Assembly (NCBI GenBank): GCA_036823295.1
Contig: DAISGD010000002.1
Span: forward strand, 62,001-126,000
Length of the DNA: 64,000 nucleotides
DNA from: UBA4742 sp002403895
GTDB taxonomy: Bacteria > Actinomycetota > Acidimicrobiia > Acidimicrobiales > Acidimicrobilacustridaceae
Direction of reading: 5' to 3'
Within the stretch, counting starts at the first letter, position 1, and the number at the start of each line of letters is the position of its first letter. The notes under the pieces are model-generated. The model saw nothing but the letters and a program-made list of their open reading frames with translations. It made no database searches and was not told the DNA's origin. Both the position numbers and the translations under genes were made by a program. Positions 30,274 through 38,310 of this stretch are shown here, piece by piece.

Positions 30274-31478
30274 GCCAGCTTCCGGGCTCGCGCCAGGCCT
30301 TCGGCCCACTCGGTCGGCTCGGTCAGCAGCGAGCGCAGTTGCATGACGTGGCGAGGTCGGTTCATGCCGAGCACGCCGACGACGCGACCAGCCCGCCCGT
30401 ACAGGGCCACGAAGCGTCGTTCGTCGGTGGTACCGATGACGACCTCGACGTCGTCGCCCGCGCCGGACCGACCGGCCAGCTGGATCTTGACGTCGTACTG
30501 ATCGCTCCAAAACCACGGCACCGGATCGAAGGTCACCGGCTCGGTCTCGTCGTGATCAGCCAGCAGCCGGCGGGCCGCCGCTTCGCCCATCTGGATGGCG
30601 GTCTCCCAGTGTTCGACGCGCAGCAGTTCGCCGTAGCGCGCGCTCGGCCAGCGGGCGATGTCGCCGGCGGCCACCACCCCGGGGGCAGCGGCCAGCGTCT
30701 CATCGGTGACGATGCCGTTGTCCACGTTGAGCCCTGAACCCTCGACCCACCCCGTGTTGGGGGACACGCCGATGCCGACCAGCACGACCGACGCCTCGAT
30801 CCGCGATCCATCGCTGAGCCGCACCGCCGCCACCCGGTCGGTGCCTTCCAGTCCGTCCACGCCGACGCCCAGGCGCAGGTCGACGCCGTGGTCACGGTGC
30901 AGCCCGGCCATGACCATGCCCATCTCGGAGCCCAGCGCCCGCTCCAGTGGGGCGGCGGCCGCCTCGAGCAGGGTCACCTCGATTCCTCGACCCCGGCACA
31001 CCGCCGCCACCTCGGCTCCGATGAAGCCGGCACCGATCACCACCACCCGCTCGGGCTGTTCGTCAAGCTGTTCCCGCAAGACCAGGCAATCGTCCAGCGT
31101 GCGCAGCACATGCACCCCCTCGAGCATCGGCGCCCCCGGCAGCCATCGGGCCGCGGCGCCGGTGGCGATCACCAGGCCGTCGTAGCCGATGCGTTCGCCG
31201 CCATCGAGGCGTACGAAACGGTCGATGCGATCGAGCCCCATGGCCCGACGTCCCAGCCGGTAGTCGATGCCGAGGTCCTCGCGCGCCGCCGGCAGGATGA
31301 TGCGATCGACGTCCCACACCCCGGCGAGCACCTGCTTCGACAGCGGCGGTCGGTCATAGGGCGTGTTGGGGTCGGCGTCGATGACGGTGATGGTGCCGTC
31401 GAAACCGTCGCGTCGCAGCGTGTGCGCTGCGTTCATCCCCGCCAGGGACGCCCCGACGATGACCACCGAGCCGATCAT
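30270..31478 (-). CDS. FAD-dependent NAD(P)H:ferredoxin reductase
   Basis: 402 aa. Two Rossmann motifs: the FAD site VVIVGASLAGMNAAHTLR at the N-terminus and the NAD(P) site VVVIGAGFIGAEVAAVCRGRG near residue 145. The segment YDRPPLSKQVLAG and the C-terminal AAGDIARWP are typical of reductases that feed ferredoxins of P450 or Rieske systems. It follows the ferredoxin gene by 43 bp, with GAAGGAAG before the ATG. It probably passes electrons to that ferredoxin; the terminal oxygenase is not adjacent. Confidence 0.9.
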   Translation of the reverse strand: MIGSVVIVGASLAGMNAAHTLRRDGFDGTITVIDADPNTPYDRPPLSKQVLAGVWDVDRIILPAAREDLGIDYRLGRRAMGLDRIDRFVRLDGGERIGYDGLVIATGAAARWLPGAPMLEGVHVLRTLDDCLVLREQLDEQPERVVVIGAGFIGAEVAAVCRGRGIEVTLLEAAAAPLERALGSEMGMVMAGLHRDHGVDLRLGVGVDGLEGTDRVAAVRLSDGSRIEASVVLVGIGVSPNTGWVEGSGLNVDNGIVTDETLAAAPGVVAAGDIARWPSARYGELLRVEHWETAIQMGEAAARRLLADHDETEPVTFDPVPWFWSDQYDVKIQLAGRSGAGDDVEVVIGTTDERRFVALYGRAGRVVGVLGMNRPRHVMQLRSLLTEPTEWAEGLARARKLA

Positions 31479-31521
31479 GGGTGCTTCCTTCTCGCTCCCG
31501 CCGAGCGACCCGGCGGGCGGG

Positions 31522-31716
31522 TCACTCCTCCGCGATGGAGATCGCCTGCTTGGGGCAGCGCTGCACCGCCTCTTCGAGCTTGGCCCGCAGTTCCTCGGGC
31601 GGCGTCTCGTTGAGGATGTACAGGAAGTCGTCGTCCCGGACCTCGAAGATCTCCGGCGCGATGCCCATGCAGATCGCGTTGCTCTCGCACAGATCGAAAT
31701 CGACGACCACTCGCAT
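31522..31716 (-). CDS. Small [3Fe-4S]-type ferredoxin of the P450-partner family
   Basis: 64 aa. The cluster motif is CESNAIC (C-x5-C) near residue 9-15 plus a distal CP near residue 53. This is the three-cysteine pattern of actinobacterial P450-partner ferredoxins in which a fourth cysteine position is another residue, here Asn. The ATG at 31716 has GAGAGGGG upstream; longer starts add a non-conserved tail. It is co-transcribed with its reductase and divergent from the CoA-transferase. Confidence 0.88.
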   Translation of the reverse strand: MRVVVDFDLCESNAICMGIAPEIFEVRDDDFLYILNETPPEELRAKLEEAVQRCPKQAISIAEE

Positions 31717-31787
31717 TCCGTGCCCCTCTCGTGATGGCGTGAAGCTCATCATGCCTCAATGCGCCACCACGCCACGCTTGCGGTGAA

Positions 31788-31806
31788 ATCTGATGGGGTA
31801 TCAGAT
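31788..31806. promoter_or_regulatory. Inverted repeat abutting the CoA-transferase start codon
   Basis: Arms ATCTGAT (31788-31794) and ATCAGAT (31800-31806) are perfectly complementary around GGGGT, and the ATG begins at the next base. It lies in the 90-bp space shared with the divergent ferredoxin gene, so one dimeric repressor could control both. It could instead be an RNA hairpin masking the start. Confidence 0.5.
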
Positions 31807-33060
31807 ATGGCGATGACGACCGACTCGGCCGACCGGCCGCGCCCACCCCTCGCCGGTGTTCGCATCCTCGAGGCCTCGATCCTGGGACCTGGCGCCATCA
31901 GCACCTCGTTGGCCGACCTCGGCGCCGACGTGATCAAGGTCGAGTCCCCCTCCGGCGACTACATCCGCCAGATGACCTGGCCGATCGTCGAGGGCGTGTC
32001 GCTCATGCACCTGCACATCAGCCGGGGCAAGCGCAGCATCGTGCTCGACCTGAAATCCCCCGAGGGCGTCGCCACCTTCCTGGAGCTGGCGCGCCACGCC
32101 GATGCGGTGATCGAGGCCATGCGCCCCGGCGCCCTGGAACGGTGCGGCCTCGGCTTCGACGTGCTGCGCGACCTCAACCCCCGCATCGTGTTCTGCTCGA
32201 TCTCCGGCTACGGCATGACCGGGCCCTACCGCAACCTGCCTAGCCACGGCATCGCCTACGACACCTGGGCCGGACTGGTGCCGCCCGCCTATGACGGCGA
32301 CGGTCATCCCTACATCCCGGAGCACCCGTCGATGGGCATCCACGCCGGACCGCTGTACGGCGCGCTCGGGGTGCTGGCCGGCATCATCCGCGCCCGGGAG
32401 ACCGGGGAGGGGTGCCGCCTCGAGATCGCCCAGAGCGACGCCGCCGCCGCCATGGACTGGTTACGCAGCGAGACCTACAAGGCCTACGAGCGGCCCGAGG
32501 ACATCGTCACTGGCAACAAGAGCGACCACTACGAGCGGCGTGCCCCGGGAACGGCCGGTATGCAGGGCGGGGTCCGCTACCAGATGTACGAATCGGCCGA
32601 CGGCCACGTGCTGTTCATGGCCAGCGAGCGCGAGTTCTGGAAGAACTTCTGCACCGGCATCGGCCGCCCCGAACTGTTCGAGGCGCACCCCGGCAGCCAG
32701 TACGCCGACCACGCACGCGGCGACACCGAGCTGCGCGACGAGCTGGCGGCGATCTTCAAGACCCGCACCACGGCCGAGTGGGTAGCGTTCGCCGAGGAAA
32801 ACAACACCACCATCGCACCGGTCAACACCCCCAAGACGATCGCCGATGATCCCCAGTTCCAGGACCGGATGCCGTGGCTGCCGGCATCGGAGCACGGCAT
32901 CGACATGTTGCCCAGCCCCATCAAATTCCTGGACGAAGAGCTGCCGGCTCCGGCCGTCGCCCCCACTCTCGGTCGCGACAACGACGATGTCCTACGCGAC
33001 GTCCTCGGCTGGGACGAAGCCCGCATCGCCGAGCTCCGAGCAACCGGCGCCCTCGGCTAA
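31807..33060 (+). CDS. CaiB/BaiF family III CoA-transferase
   Basis: 417 aa. The N-terminus (PPLAGVRILEAS) and the segment LGADVIKVESPSGDYIR are family hallmarks. The catalytic Asp is expected in GIAYDTWAGL. Family III enzymes move CoA between organic acids, or act as racemases in alpha-methyl branched acyl-CoA oxidation, which would suit sterol side-chain work; the substrate is not decided. The ATG at 31807 is chosen because conservation begins just after it and it abuts the inverted repeat; 31759 is possible. Confidence 0.88.
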   Translation: MAMTTDSADRPRPPLAGVRILEASILGPGAISTSLADLGADVIKVESPSGDYIRQMTWPIVEGVSLMHLHISRGKRSIVLDLKSPEGVATFLELARHADAVIEAMRPGALERCGLGFDVLRDLNPRIVFCSISGYGMTGPYRNLPSHGIAYDTWAGLVPPAYDGDGHPYIPEHPSMGIHAGPLYGALGVLAGIIRARETGEGCRLEIAQSDAAAAMDWLRSETYKAYERPEDIVTGNKSDHYERRAPGTAGMQGGVRYQMYESADGHVLFMASEREFWKNFCTGIGRPELFEAHPGSQYADHARGDTELRDELAAIFKTRTTAEWVAFAEENNTTIAPVNTPKTIADDPQFQDRMPWLPASEHGIDMLPSPIKFLDEELPAPAVAPTLGRDNDDVLRDVLGWDEARIAELRATGALG

Positions 33061-33197
33061 CACTCGGCTCCCTCCCCCGATTTGGCGTCGATTGTTCCCG
33101 CGGTGCGGGCAGAATCCGGTGGGAAGAGCGGGAGGGGGCGGCGAGGAGTGGACCGCAGATCTGCTCCTTCAAGAGTGACGGCTCTAACGTTGCGGGA

Positions 33198-34022
33198 ATG
33201 AGCGCGTTCGCCGGCCGCCATGCGGTGATCACGGGAGGATCCAGCGGCATCGGCCTCGCCACGGCCCACGCGCTCGGCCGGCGCGGCTGTCGGGTCACCA
33301 TCGTGGCCCGCCGACCGGAACTCCTCGACGCGGCCGTGGCGGAACTCACCGGCGCCGGCATCGATGCCGTCTCCTACCCGCTCGACGTAGCCGACCACGA
33401 AGCCGTCAGGGTCACCTTTGCCACCATCGCCGCCGAGCGCGGCCCCATCGACATCCTCATCTGCAGCGCCGGGGTGGCCCGACCCGGCTACTTCATCGAG
33501 CTCGACGACGACGTCTTCCGGGAGATGATGGAGATCGACTACTTCGGCACTCTCTGGCCCATCAGGGCGGTGACGCCGGGAATGGTCGAACGAGGTCAGG
33601 GTTCCATCGTCGCCATCTCATCGGACGCTGGCCTGGTCGGGGTGTTCGGCTACACGGCCTACGGCGCCGCCAAATTCGCCGTGCGAGGCCTGCTCGAGGC
33701 GTTGCGGGCTGAGCTGGTGCCTCACGGCGTCCATGTCGGGTGCTGCTACCCGCCCGACGTCGACACCCCCCAACTCGCCGGGGAGGACCAGTACAAGCCG
33801 GACGAGACCCGGGCCATCAGCGGGTCCTTCAAGCCGATCCAGGCCGAGCAGGTCGCCCGCTGCATCGTCAAGGGCATCGAGCATCGCCGTTTCGCCCTCA
33901 TGCCCGACACCGGGAGCCGGATGCTCCTCGTGCTCTCCGGCGCGGCGCCTGGGCTGGTGAACCGGGTCATGGACCGCTCAGCGCGCAAGGCTCGAAAGAG
34001 CCGGGGTGCGCGAACGACGTGA
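33198..34022 (+). CDS. Short-chain dehydrogenase/reductase, 3-ketosphinganine reductase-like
   Basis: 274 aa classical SDR. TGGSSGIG at 12-19 binds NAD(P), with ARR near 37-39 favouring NADP. Catalytic residues are S142, Y155 and K159 (YGAAK). The overall pattern resembles KDSR/TSC10-like reductases, but the substrate is uncertain. TAACGT at 33185-33190 lies 7 nt before the ATG, so the mRNA is probably leaderless. It overlaps the UPF0104 gene by 4 bp (GTGA), implying a shared membrane-lipid role (inference). Confidence 0.85.
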   Translation: MSAFAGRHAVITGGSSGIGLATAHALGRRGCRVTIVARRPELLDAAVAELTGAGIDAVSYPLDVADHEAVRVTFATIAAERGPIDILICSAGVARPGYFIELDDDVFREMMEIDYFGTLWPIRAVTPGMVERGQGSIVAISSDAGLVGVFGYTAYGAAKFAVRGLLEALRAELVPHGVHVGCCYPPDVDTPQLAGEDQYKPDETRAISGSFKPIQAEQVARCIVKGIEHRRFALMPDTGSRMLLVLSGAAPGLVNRVMDRSARKARKSRGARTT

Positions 34023-35128
34023 GCCCGATCCCCGACCAGATCCCCGAGCCGACGATCAGCGTCCCCTCCGGCGACCCGACCTCCACCGGCCCCAACCGGT
34101 GGAAGGTCGTGTGGCGGATCCTGTTCCTGCTCGTCAGCGTGATCACCCTCTACGGACTTTTGCCGCAGCTACTGGACCTGTTCGGGGAGATCCCCAAGCT
34201 GCGAGAGCTCAACCCGATCTGGTTCGTCGCCACCGTGACGCTCGAGTGCGGCAGCTTCGTGTGTCAATGGCGGCTGACCCGCACCGCCCTCCCTCAGGTG
34301 TCGTGGTTCGTGGCCGGCACCGCCCAACTGGCGTCGAACGCGGTGGCCAAGACGGTGCCCGGCGGTGCCGCCGTCGGGGCCGCCACCGGCTACCGGATGC
34401 TGTCGGTCTCCGGGGTGAACCGGGGCAATGTCGGCGCCGGGTTGGCCGCCACCTCGATCATCTCCAACGGCGTGCTCCTGGCCATGCCCTTGGTGGCCAT
34501 CCTCGGCTCGATCGTGAGCGCCCCGGTGCCCAGCGGCCTCGCCGTCGTGGCCTGGGGTGGTGCCCTGTTGTTCCTGGCCCTGTTCGCCACCGCGTTCGTG
34601 CTCGTCCGCTTCGACCGGCCCCTGCATGCCCTGGGCCGACTCGTCGAGCGGCTCGGCGGATGGACCAACGCCAAGCTCCACCGCACGGGGGGACCCAAGG
34701 CCGCCGAGCTCATCCACCAGCGCGACGTGATGATCGATGCGCTCGGGTCCCGCTGGGAGGTAGCCCTGGCTGCCGCCGTCGGCAACTGGGGCCTCGACTA
34801 CCTGGCCCTGGTGGCCTGTCTGTACGCCGTCGGCGCCACCCCCCGCCTGAGCCTGATCCTGCTCGCCTACGGCGCCGCCGCGGTGCTGTCCATGATCCCC
34901 ATCACCCCGGGTGGGCTCGGCTTCGTCGAGGCCGGACTCACCGCCGCCCTCATCGCCGCGGGGGTGAACGGGGACTCCGCGGTGCTCGCCACCCTGGCCT
35001 ACCGCTTGGTGTCGTACTGGCTCCCGATCCCGGCCGGCCTGGTGGCCACCATCTTGTTCCGCCGCCGCTACGGCCGGGTCGACAGCCAACCCGAAGGGGC
35101 CGCCCCCGGCGCCCCCGCCGGGGTCTAG
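34019..35128 (+). CDS. UPF0104/lysylphosphatidylglycerol synthase-like transmembrane protein
   Basis: 369 aa with about eight to nine membrane helices and a Pro-rich cytoplasmic N-terminus. The family segments NAVAKTVPGGAAVGAATGYRM in the middle and MIPITPGGLGFVEAGLTAAL near the end are typical of the flippase-like half of MprF/AglD2 proteins. It probably acts on membrane lipids or lipid-linked sugars. GTG at 34019 overlaps the SDR stop, so translation is coupled. Confidence 0.83.
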   Translation: MSPIPDQIPEPTISVPSGDPTSTGPNRWKVVWRILFLLVSVITLYGLLPQLLDLFGEIPKLRELNPIWFVATVTLECGSFVCQWRLTRTALPQVSWFVAGTAQLASNAVAKTVPGGAAVGAATGYRMLSVSGVNRGNVGAGLAATSIISNGVLLAMPLVAILGSIVSAPVPSGLAVVAWGGALLFLALFATAFVLVRFDRPLHALGRLVERLGGWTNAKLHRTGGPKAAELIHQRDVMIDALGSRWEVALAAAVGNWGLDYLALVACLYAVGATPRLSLILLAYGAAAVLSMIPITPGGLGFVEAGLTAALIAAGVNGDSAVLATLAYRLVSYWLPIPAGLVATILFRRRYGRVDSQPEGAAPGAPAGV

Positions 35129-35156
35129 GACCCGCGCACCCGCGTCGTCGTCCGAT

Positions 35157-35203
35157 CGGGATCGTGCCACTGACTACCCCCCCGGTGGCAAACGGCACAA
35201 CCC
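35157..35203 (+). repeat. Dispersed palindromic repeat, copy 1
   Basis: Begins CGGGATCGTGCCAC, shared base for base with the copy at 49527, and matches it at about 34 of 44 positions overall. Internal inverted arms GTGCC/GGCAC and GCCAC/GTGGC can form a stem. It lies 29 bp after the UPF0104 stop; the other copy is also just after a gene end. The rest of the 35129-35342 interval holds no gene I can support. Confidence 0.5.
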
Positions 35204-35342
35204 CACGGGAGATCGCCCTTCGGCGTGCCCGATGGCACACCAATGTCGGGACTAGCTCGACCGTCGCGCTGGTTGAGCCACGCAACGCCAACGTCATCAG
35301 ACGCTGGCCGACCACGTCGCATCCGAAGCCGGAGGGAAACCC

Positions 35343-35552
35343 ATGCGTGACGTTCTCGAAATCGACGCTGAACTGGTCGAGCAGGCCCACAGGCTGCGTC
35401 AGCGGGCCCAGAGCCTTCGCAGCCAGGCCACCTCATTGCCCGACGTCCTCGGGTCCGCCTATCGCCGCCGGGCCAGCGAGCTCGAGTTCGAGTCGTGGGT
35501 CTCCGAGCTGCAAGCCGGCCTCCCCTACGACCAGGTCCATTCCGGGGCCTGA
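35343..35552 (+). CDS. Small helical protein of unknown function
   Basis: 69 aa, not recognised. The sequence begins MRDVLEIDAELVEQAHRLRQ and is predicted mostly helical and charged, with a short coiled-coil-like stretch. The ATG has GGAGG 8 nt upstream and a strong hairpin follows the stop by 82 nt, so it looks like a real monocistronic gene. No membrane segment or cysteine. Confidence 0.6.
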   Translation: MRDVLEIDAELVEQAHRLRQRAQSLRSQATSLPDVLGSAYRRRASELEFESWVSELQAGLPYDQVHSGA

Positions 35553-35634
35553 GCGTCAACCGATCGCACTGGTGCCTTCCCCCCGGGTGCCGGTGCCCCG
35601 CAGGGCCCTCGGCTTCCTGCCCGGCTCCCTGCCC

Positions 35635-35670
35635 CGACACCCGCCTCGTCATTGCGACCGGCGGGTGTCG
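35635..35670 (+). terminator. Strong hairpin terminator
   Basis: A perfect 11-bp stem (CGACACCCGCC at 35635-35645 pairing with 35660-35670) closes a 14-nt loop and is followed by CCGTTTT. It should end the small-protein transcript before the PAS remnant. Confidence 0.65.
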
Positions 35671-35709
35671 CCGTTTTCGGCCCGCCCGCTGCGGTAGGTT
35701 TCGCGCACC

Positions 35710-36301
35710 GTGAACGCAGAGCCCGAGGACCGATCGCCGGCCGAACCGCTCGACGAGGCCACGGTGACCCGGCTGTGTCGGGCCATCGTCGAGACCTCCC
35801 CGCTCGTCTACTACGTGGTCGATGCCGCGAGCCGGGTGATCTACGCCAATCCGGCCAGCGAGGACTTCCTGGGTTACGCCCCTGACGAGATCCTGGGGAT
35901 GGCGGCCAGTGACCTCATCCACCCCGACGATCTGGAAACGGCACTATCCGCCCTCTCCCAGATCGTCGAGACGGGCACCGGACGGCCGGGGCAGATCCCA
36001 CCCATGGCGATGCGCGTTCAGCACCGCAACGGCGAGACCACGTATCACTGAGCGAACCACCGTGATCCGCCCTGACCTCGACGGCCTGCCTCCCGCCTTC
36101 GGAGCCGAAGTGGAGGCCGCAGGGCTGCGCGCCTGTTGGGCCAGTCCCGTGATCGTCCCCGACGACGAGACCCTGCTGGCCTGCGTGATCGTCTGGCGCG
36201 ACGTCGAGGGCCCGGGCGGGCAAGGGCCGCTACCGGCTCGCCCCGTAGACCATTCCCCGGTTGCCCGGTGGTCCTGTCGTCGGGCGCGGGACGGAAACTA
36301 G
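35710..36301 (+). pseudogene. Decayed PAS/GAF sensor remnant
   Basis: Codons from the GTG at 35710 encode a recognisable PAS domain (SPLVYYVVDAASRVIYANP, GYAPDEILGM, HPDDLETAL) and stop at 36051 just after RNGETTYH. A second frame from about 36055 continues with EVEAAGLRACWASPVIVPDD, typical of the GAF domain that follows PAS in cyclic-di-GMP sensor proteins, then ends. The expected PAS C-terminus, the rest of GAF and any output domain are missing. A frame shift plus deletions explains this. TAGGTT 9 nt before the GTG may be the old promoter. Confidence 0.65.
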
Positions 36302-36312
36302 AACCTGTTCTA
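36299..36312. promoter_or_regulatory. KstR-type operator over a leaderless promoter, site 1
   Basis: TAGAACCTGTTCTA fits TnnAACnnGTTnnA fully and is nearly palindromic. It overlaps the -10 box TATACT (36311-36316), which ends 6 nt before the ATG of the amidohydrolase gene. Confidence 0.65.
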
Positions 36313-36322
36313 TACTCGAGGC

Positions 36323-37192
36323 ATGACCATGCCAGGAAACGTCGGCATCATCGACCTGATGCTGGGCATTCCCGACGGGCCCAAGAAGGACTGGTACGAG
36401 TTCCTCAAGCCCCTCGTCCGTGACCACGAGAGCCGGGACGAGTTCGAGTTCCCGGCCCAGTACATGTTCAAAGAGGTGCCCGAGGACCCGCACACCGACG
36501 ACAACGTCGCCTACGTGCTCGGCCAGATGGACCGCTACAACATCGCCCAGGCCATGATCGGCTACACCACCGGAGGCGACAGCGCCCGAGCGCTGCGGGA
36601 GCACCCCGATCGCTTCCTGGCGTCGGTGGGGATCGATCCGAACCGGGGCATGGACGCGGTGCGCCACCTCGAGCGGGCCGTCGTCGACGGAGGAGCGATC
36701 AGCGCCCAGGTGTTCCCGGCCGGCTGCAACCCGCAGGTGCCTATCAACGACAAACGGATGTACCCGATCTACGCCAAGTGTGTGGAGTTGGACATCCCCA
36801 TCTTCGTCTGCGTCGGGGTGCCGGGACCGCGGGTGCCGATGGCTTGCCAGCACATGGAACTGGTCGACGAGGTGTGCTGGTTCTTCCCCGAGCTCAAGTT
36901 CGTGACCCGCCACGGTTGCGAGCCCTGGACCGAGTTGGCCATGAAACTCATGCTCAAGTGGCCCAACCTCTACTACTCGACGAGCGCCTTCGCCCCCCGG
37001 TACTACCCCCAAGCCATCATCGACTACGCCAACACCCGGGGCGCCGACAAGGTGATGTACGCCGGCTACTTCCCCATGGGCCTGAGCCTGGAGCGCATCA
37101 TGCGCGAGCTACCCAACGTCCCGTTCAAGGACGAGGTCTGGCCCAAGTTCCTCCGTGACAACGCCCGAAAGGTCCTGAAGCTCGATGACTGA
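36323..37192 (+). CDS. Amidohydrolase_2-fold protein, paralogue 1
   Basis: 289 aa. A metal-dependent-hydrolase (ACMSD-like) TIM barrel is indicated by YPIYAKCVELDIPIFVC, FVTRHGCEPW and NLYYSTSAFAPRYYP. Usual metal ligands are missing: no HxH on the first strand (IIDLMLGIP), Cys instead of His in IPIFVCVG, and YAGYFP where GSDxP is expected. It may be non-hydrolytic or use other residues. It is clearly homologous to the gene at 43688. The Rieske gene overlaps its 3' end by 8 bp. Expression is probably KstR-controlled. Confidence 0.8.
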   Translation: MTMPGNVGIIDLMLGIPDGPKKDWYEFLKPLVRDHESRDEFEFPAQYMFKEVPEDPHTDDNVAYVLGQMDRYNIAQAMIGYTTGGDSARALREHPDRFLASVGIDPNRGMDAVRHLERAVVDGGAISAQVFPAGCNPQVPINDKRMYPIYAKCVELDIPIFVCVGVPGPRVPMACQHMELVDEVCWFFPELKFVTRHGCEPWTELAMKLMLKWPNLYYSTSAFAPRYYPQAIIDYANTRGADKVMYAGYFPMGLSLERIMRELPNVPFKDEVWPKFLRDNARKVLKLDD

Positions 37193-37225
37193 GACCTCGA
37201 TGACTGAGACCTCGATGACCCAGAC
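37181..37225 (+). repeat. 15-bp tandem repeat across a stop/start junction
   Basis: CTCGATGACTGAGAC occurs at 37181-37195 and 37196-37210, with a third copy at 37211-37225 differing at two bases. It covers the amidohydrolase stop and gives the Rieske gene three in-frame ATGs (37185, 37200, 37215). Confidence 0.85.
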
Positions 37226-38288
37226 GGGAGAAGGGTCGGTGGAGGCTCGCTACCCGTTCGGCGTCCCGTCGGGTTGGTTCCAGGTGGCCTGGTCCGACGA
37301 CGTGGCCACCGGTGAGGTGATCCCCCGCTACTACTTCGGCCGCCACCTGGCGCTGTGGCGTGACGAGCGGGGCACACCCCACCTCAACGATGCGTTCTGT
37401 CCCCACCTCGGTGCCCATCTCGGCTTCGGCGGACGGATCAAGGGCGAGGAGATCGCGTGTCCGTTCCACGGCTGGCAGTTCGACGCCGAGGGCACCAACA
37501 CGTGCATCCCCTACAGCAATCGCACCAACCAGCGGGCCAAGCTCCGGGCCTACCCGGTGGTCGAGATCGGCCACTTCGTGATGGCCTGGTACCACCCCGA
37601 GGGCGAGCCCCCGAGCTGGGACATCGACGAACCGGCGGAGCTCACCGACCCGGAGTACGGCGAGTGGACCAACGTGACCTTCTCGGTCGACGCCGCCGCC
37701 CAGGAACTAGCCGAGAACTCGGTCGACGGCCCTCATTTCCGCTACGTGCACAACACCGAGGTCGTACCGGAGATCCAGAGCTACGAGACCGACGAGTGGC
37801 GGGCTCGAATGCGCTCGGTGCAGAGGTTCCCCACGCCGCGGGGGGTGGTGGACGGCCGCATCGACGTCGACAACCAAGGTCCCGGCTTCGGCGTGACCCG
37901 GTTCTCCGGCATCGTCGACACGTTCCTGGTGGGGGCCGCCGTGCCCGTCGACGCCAACCGCTGCGAAGTGCGGTTCAGCTTCAAGACCCGCAGCCTGGGC
38001 GACGCCAAGACCACGTCGAGCGTCGGCCGAGCCTTCGTGACCGAGGTGTGCAAGCAGTTCGAGGAGGATCGGCCCATCTGGGAGAACAAGGCCCACATCG
38101 TGCGCCCGGCGCTGGCCGACACCGACCCGCCGTTCATGAAGTTCCGCAGGTGGTACGCCCAGTTCTATACCGAGGGCAACAGCGGCGAGCGTGACCTGTG
38201 GGCCCCGGCTCCGCCACCACCGGGTGAGCAGCCGGTGTTCATCCGGCCGGAAGCCACCGCGTCGTCGAAGCACCGCGTCAGCGACTGA
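37185..38288 (+). CDS. KshA-type Rieske non-heme iron oxygenase
   Basis: 367 aa. The Rieske [2Fe-2S] ligands are C72-x-H74 and C92-x2-H95 (CPHLGAHLG, CPFHGWQFD). The mononuclear iron site is D181-H184-H189 within NSVDGPHFRYVH. The C-terminal RRWYAQFYTEG resembles steroid 9-alpha-hydroxylase KshA and related sterol-acting Rieske oxygenases. It probably hydroxylates a steroid or other alicyclic substrate with a separate reductase, none of which is adjacent. Three tandem starts exist; ATG 37185 overlaps the amidohydrolase stop. Exact reaction unproven. Confidence 0.85.
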   Translation: MTETSMTETSMTQTGEGSVEARYPFGVPSGWFQVAWSDDVATGEVIPRYYFGRHLALWRDERGTPHLNDAFCPHLGAHLGFGGRIKGEEIACPFHGWQFDAEGTNTCIPYSNRTNQRAKLRAYPVVEIGHFVMAWYHPEGEPPSWDIDEPAELTDPEYGEWTNVTFSVDAAAQELAENSVDGPHFRYVHNTEVVPEIQSYETDEWRARMRSVQRFPTPRGVVDGRIDVDNQGPGFGVTRFSGIVDTFLVGAAVPVDANRCEVRFSFKTRSLGDAKTTSSVGRAFVTEVCKQFEEDRPIWENKAHIVRPALADTDPPFMKFRRWYAQFYTEGNSGERDLWAPAPPPPGEQPVFIRPEATASSKHRVSD

Positions 38289-38310
38289 CAGGGCCAGGAA
38301 CCGTAATGCC

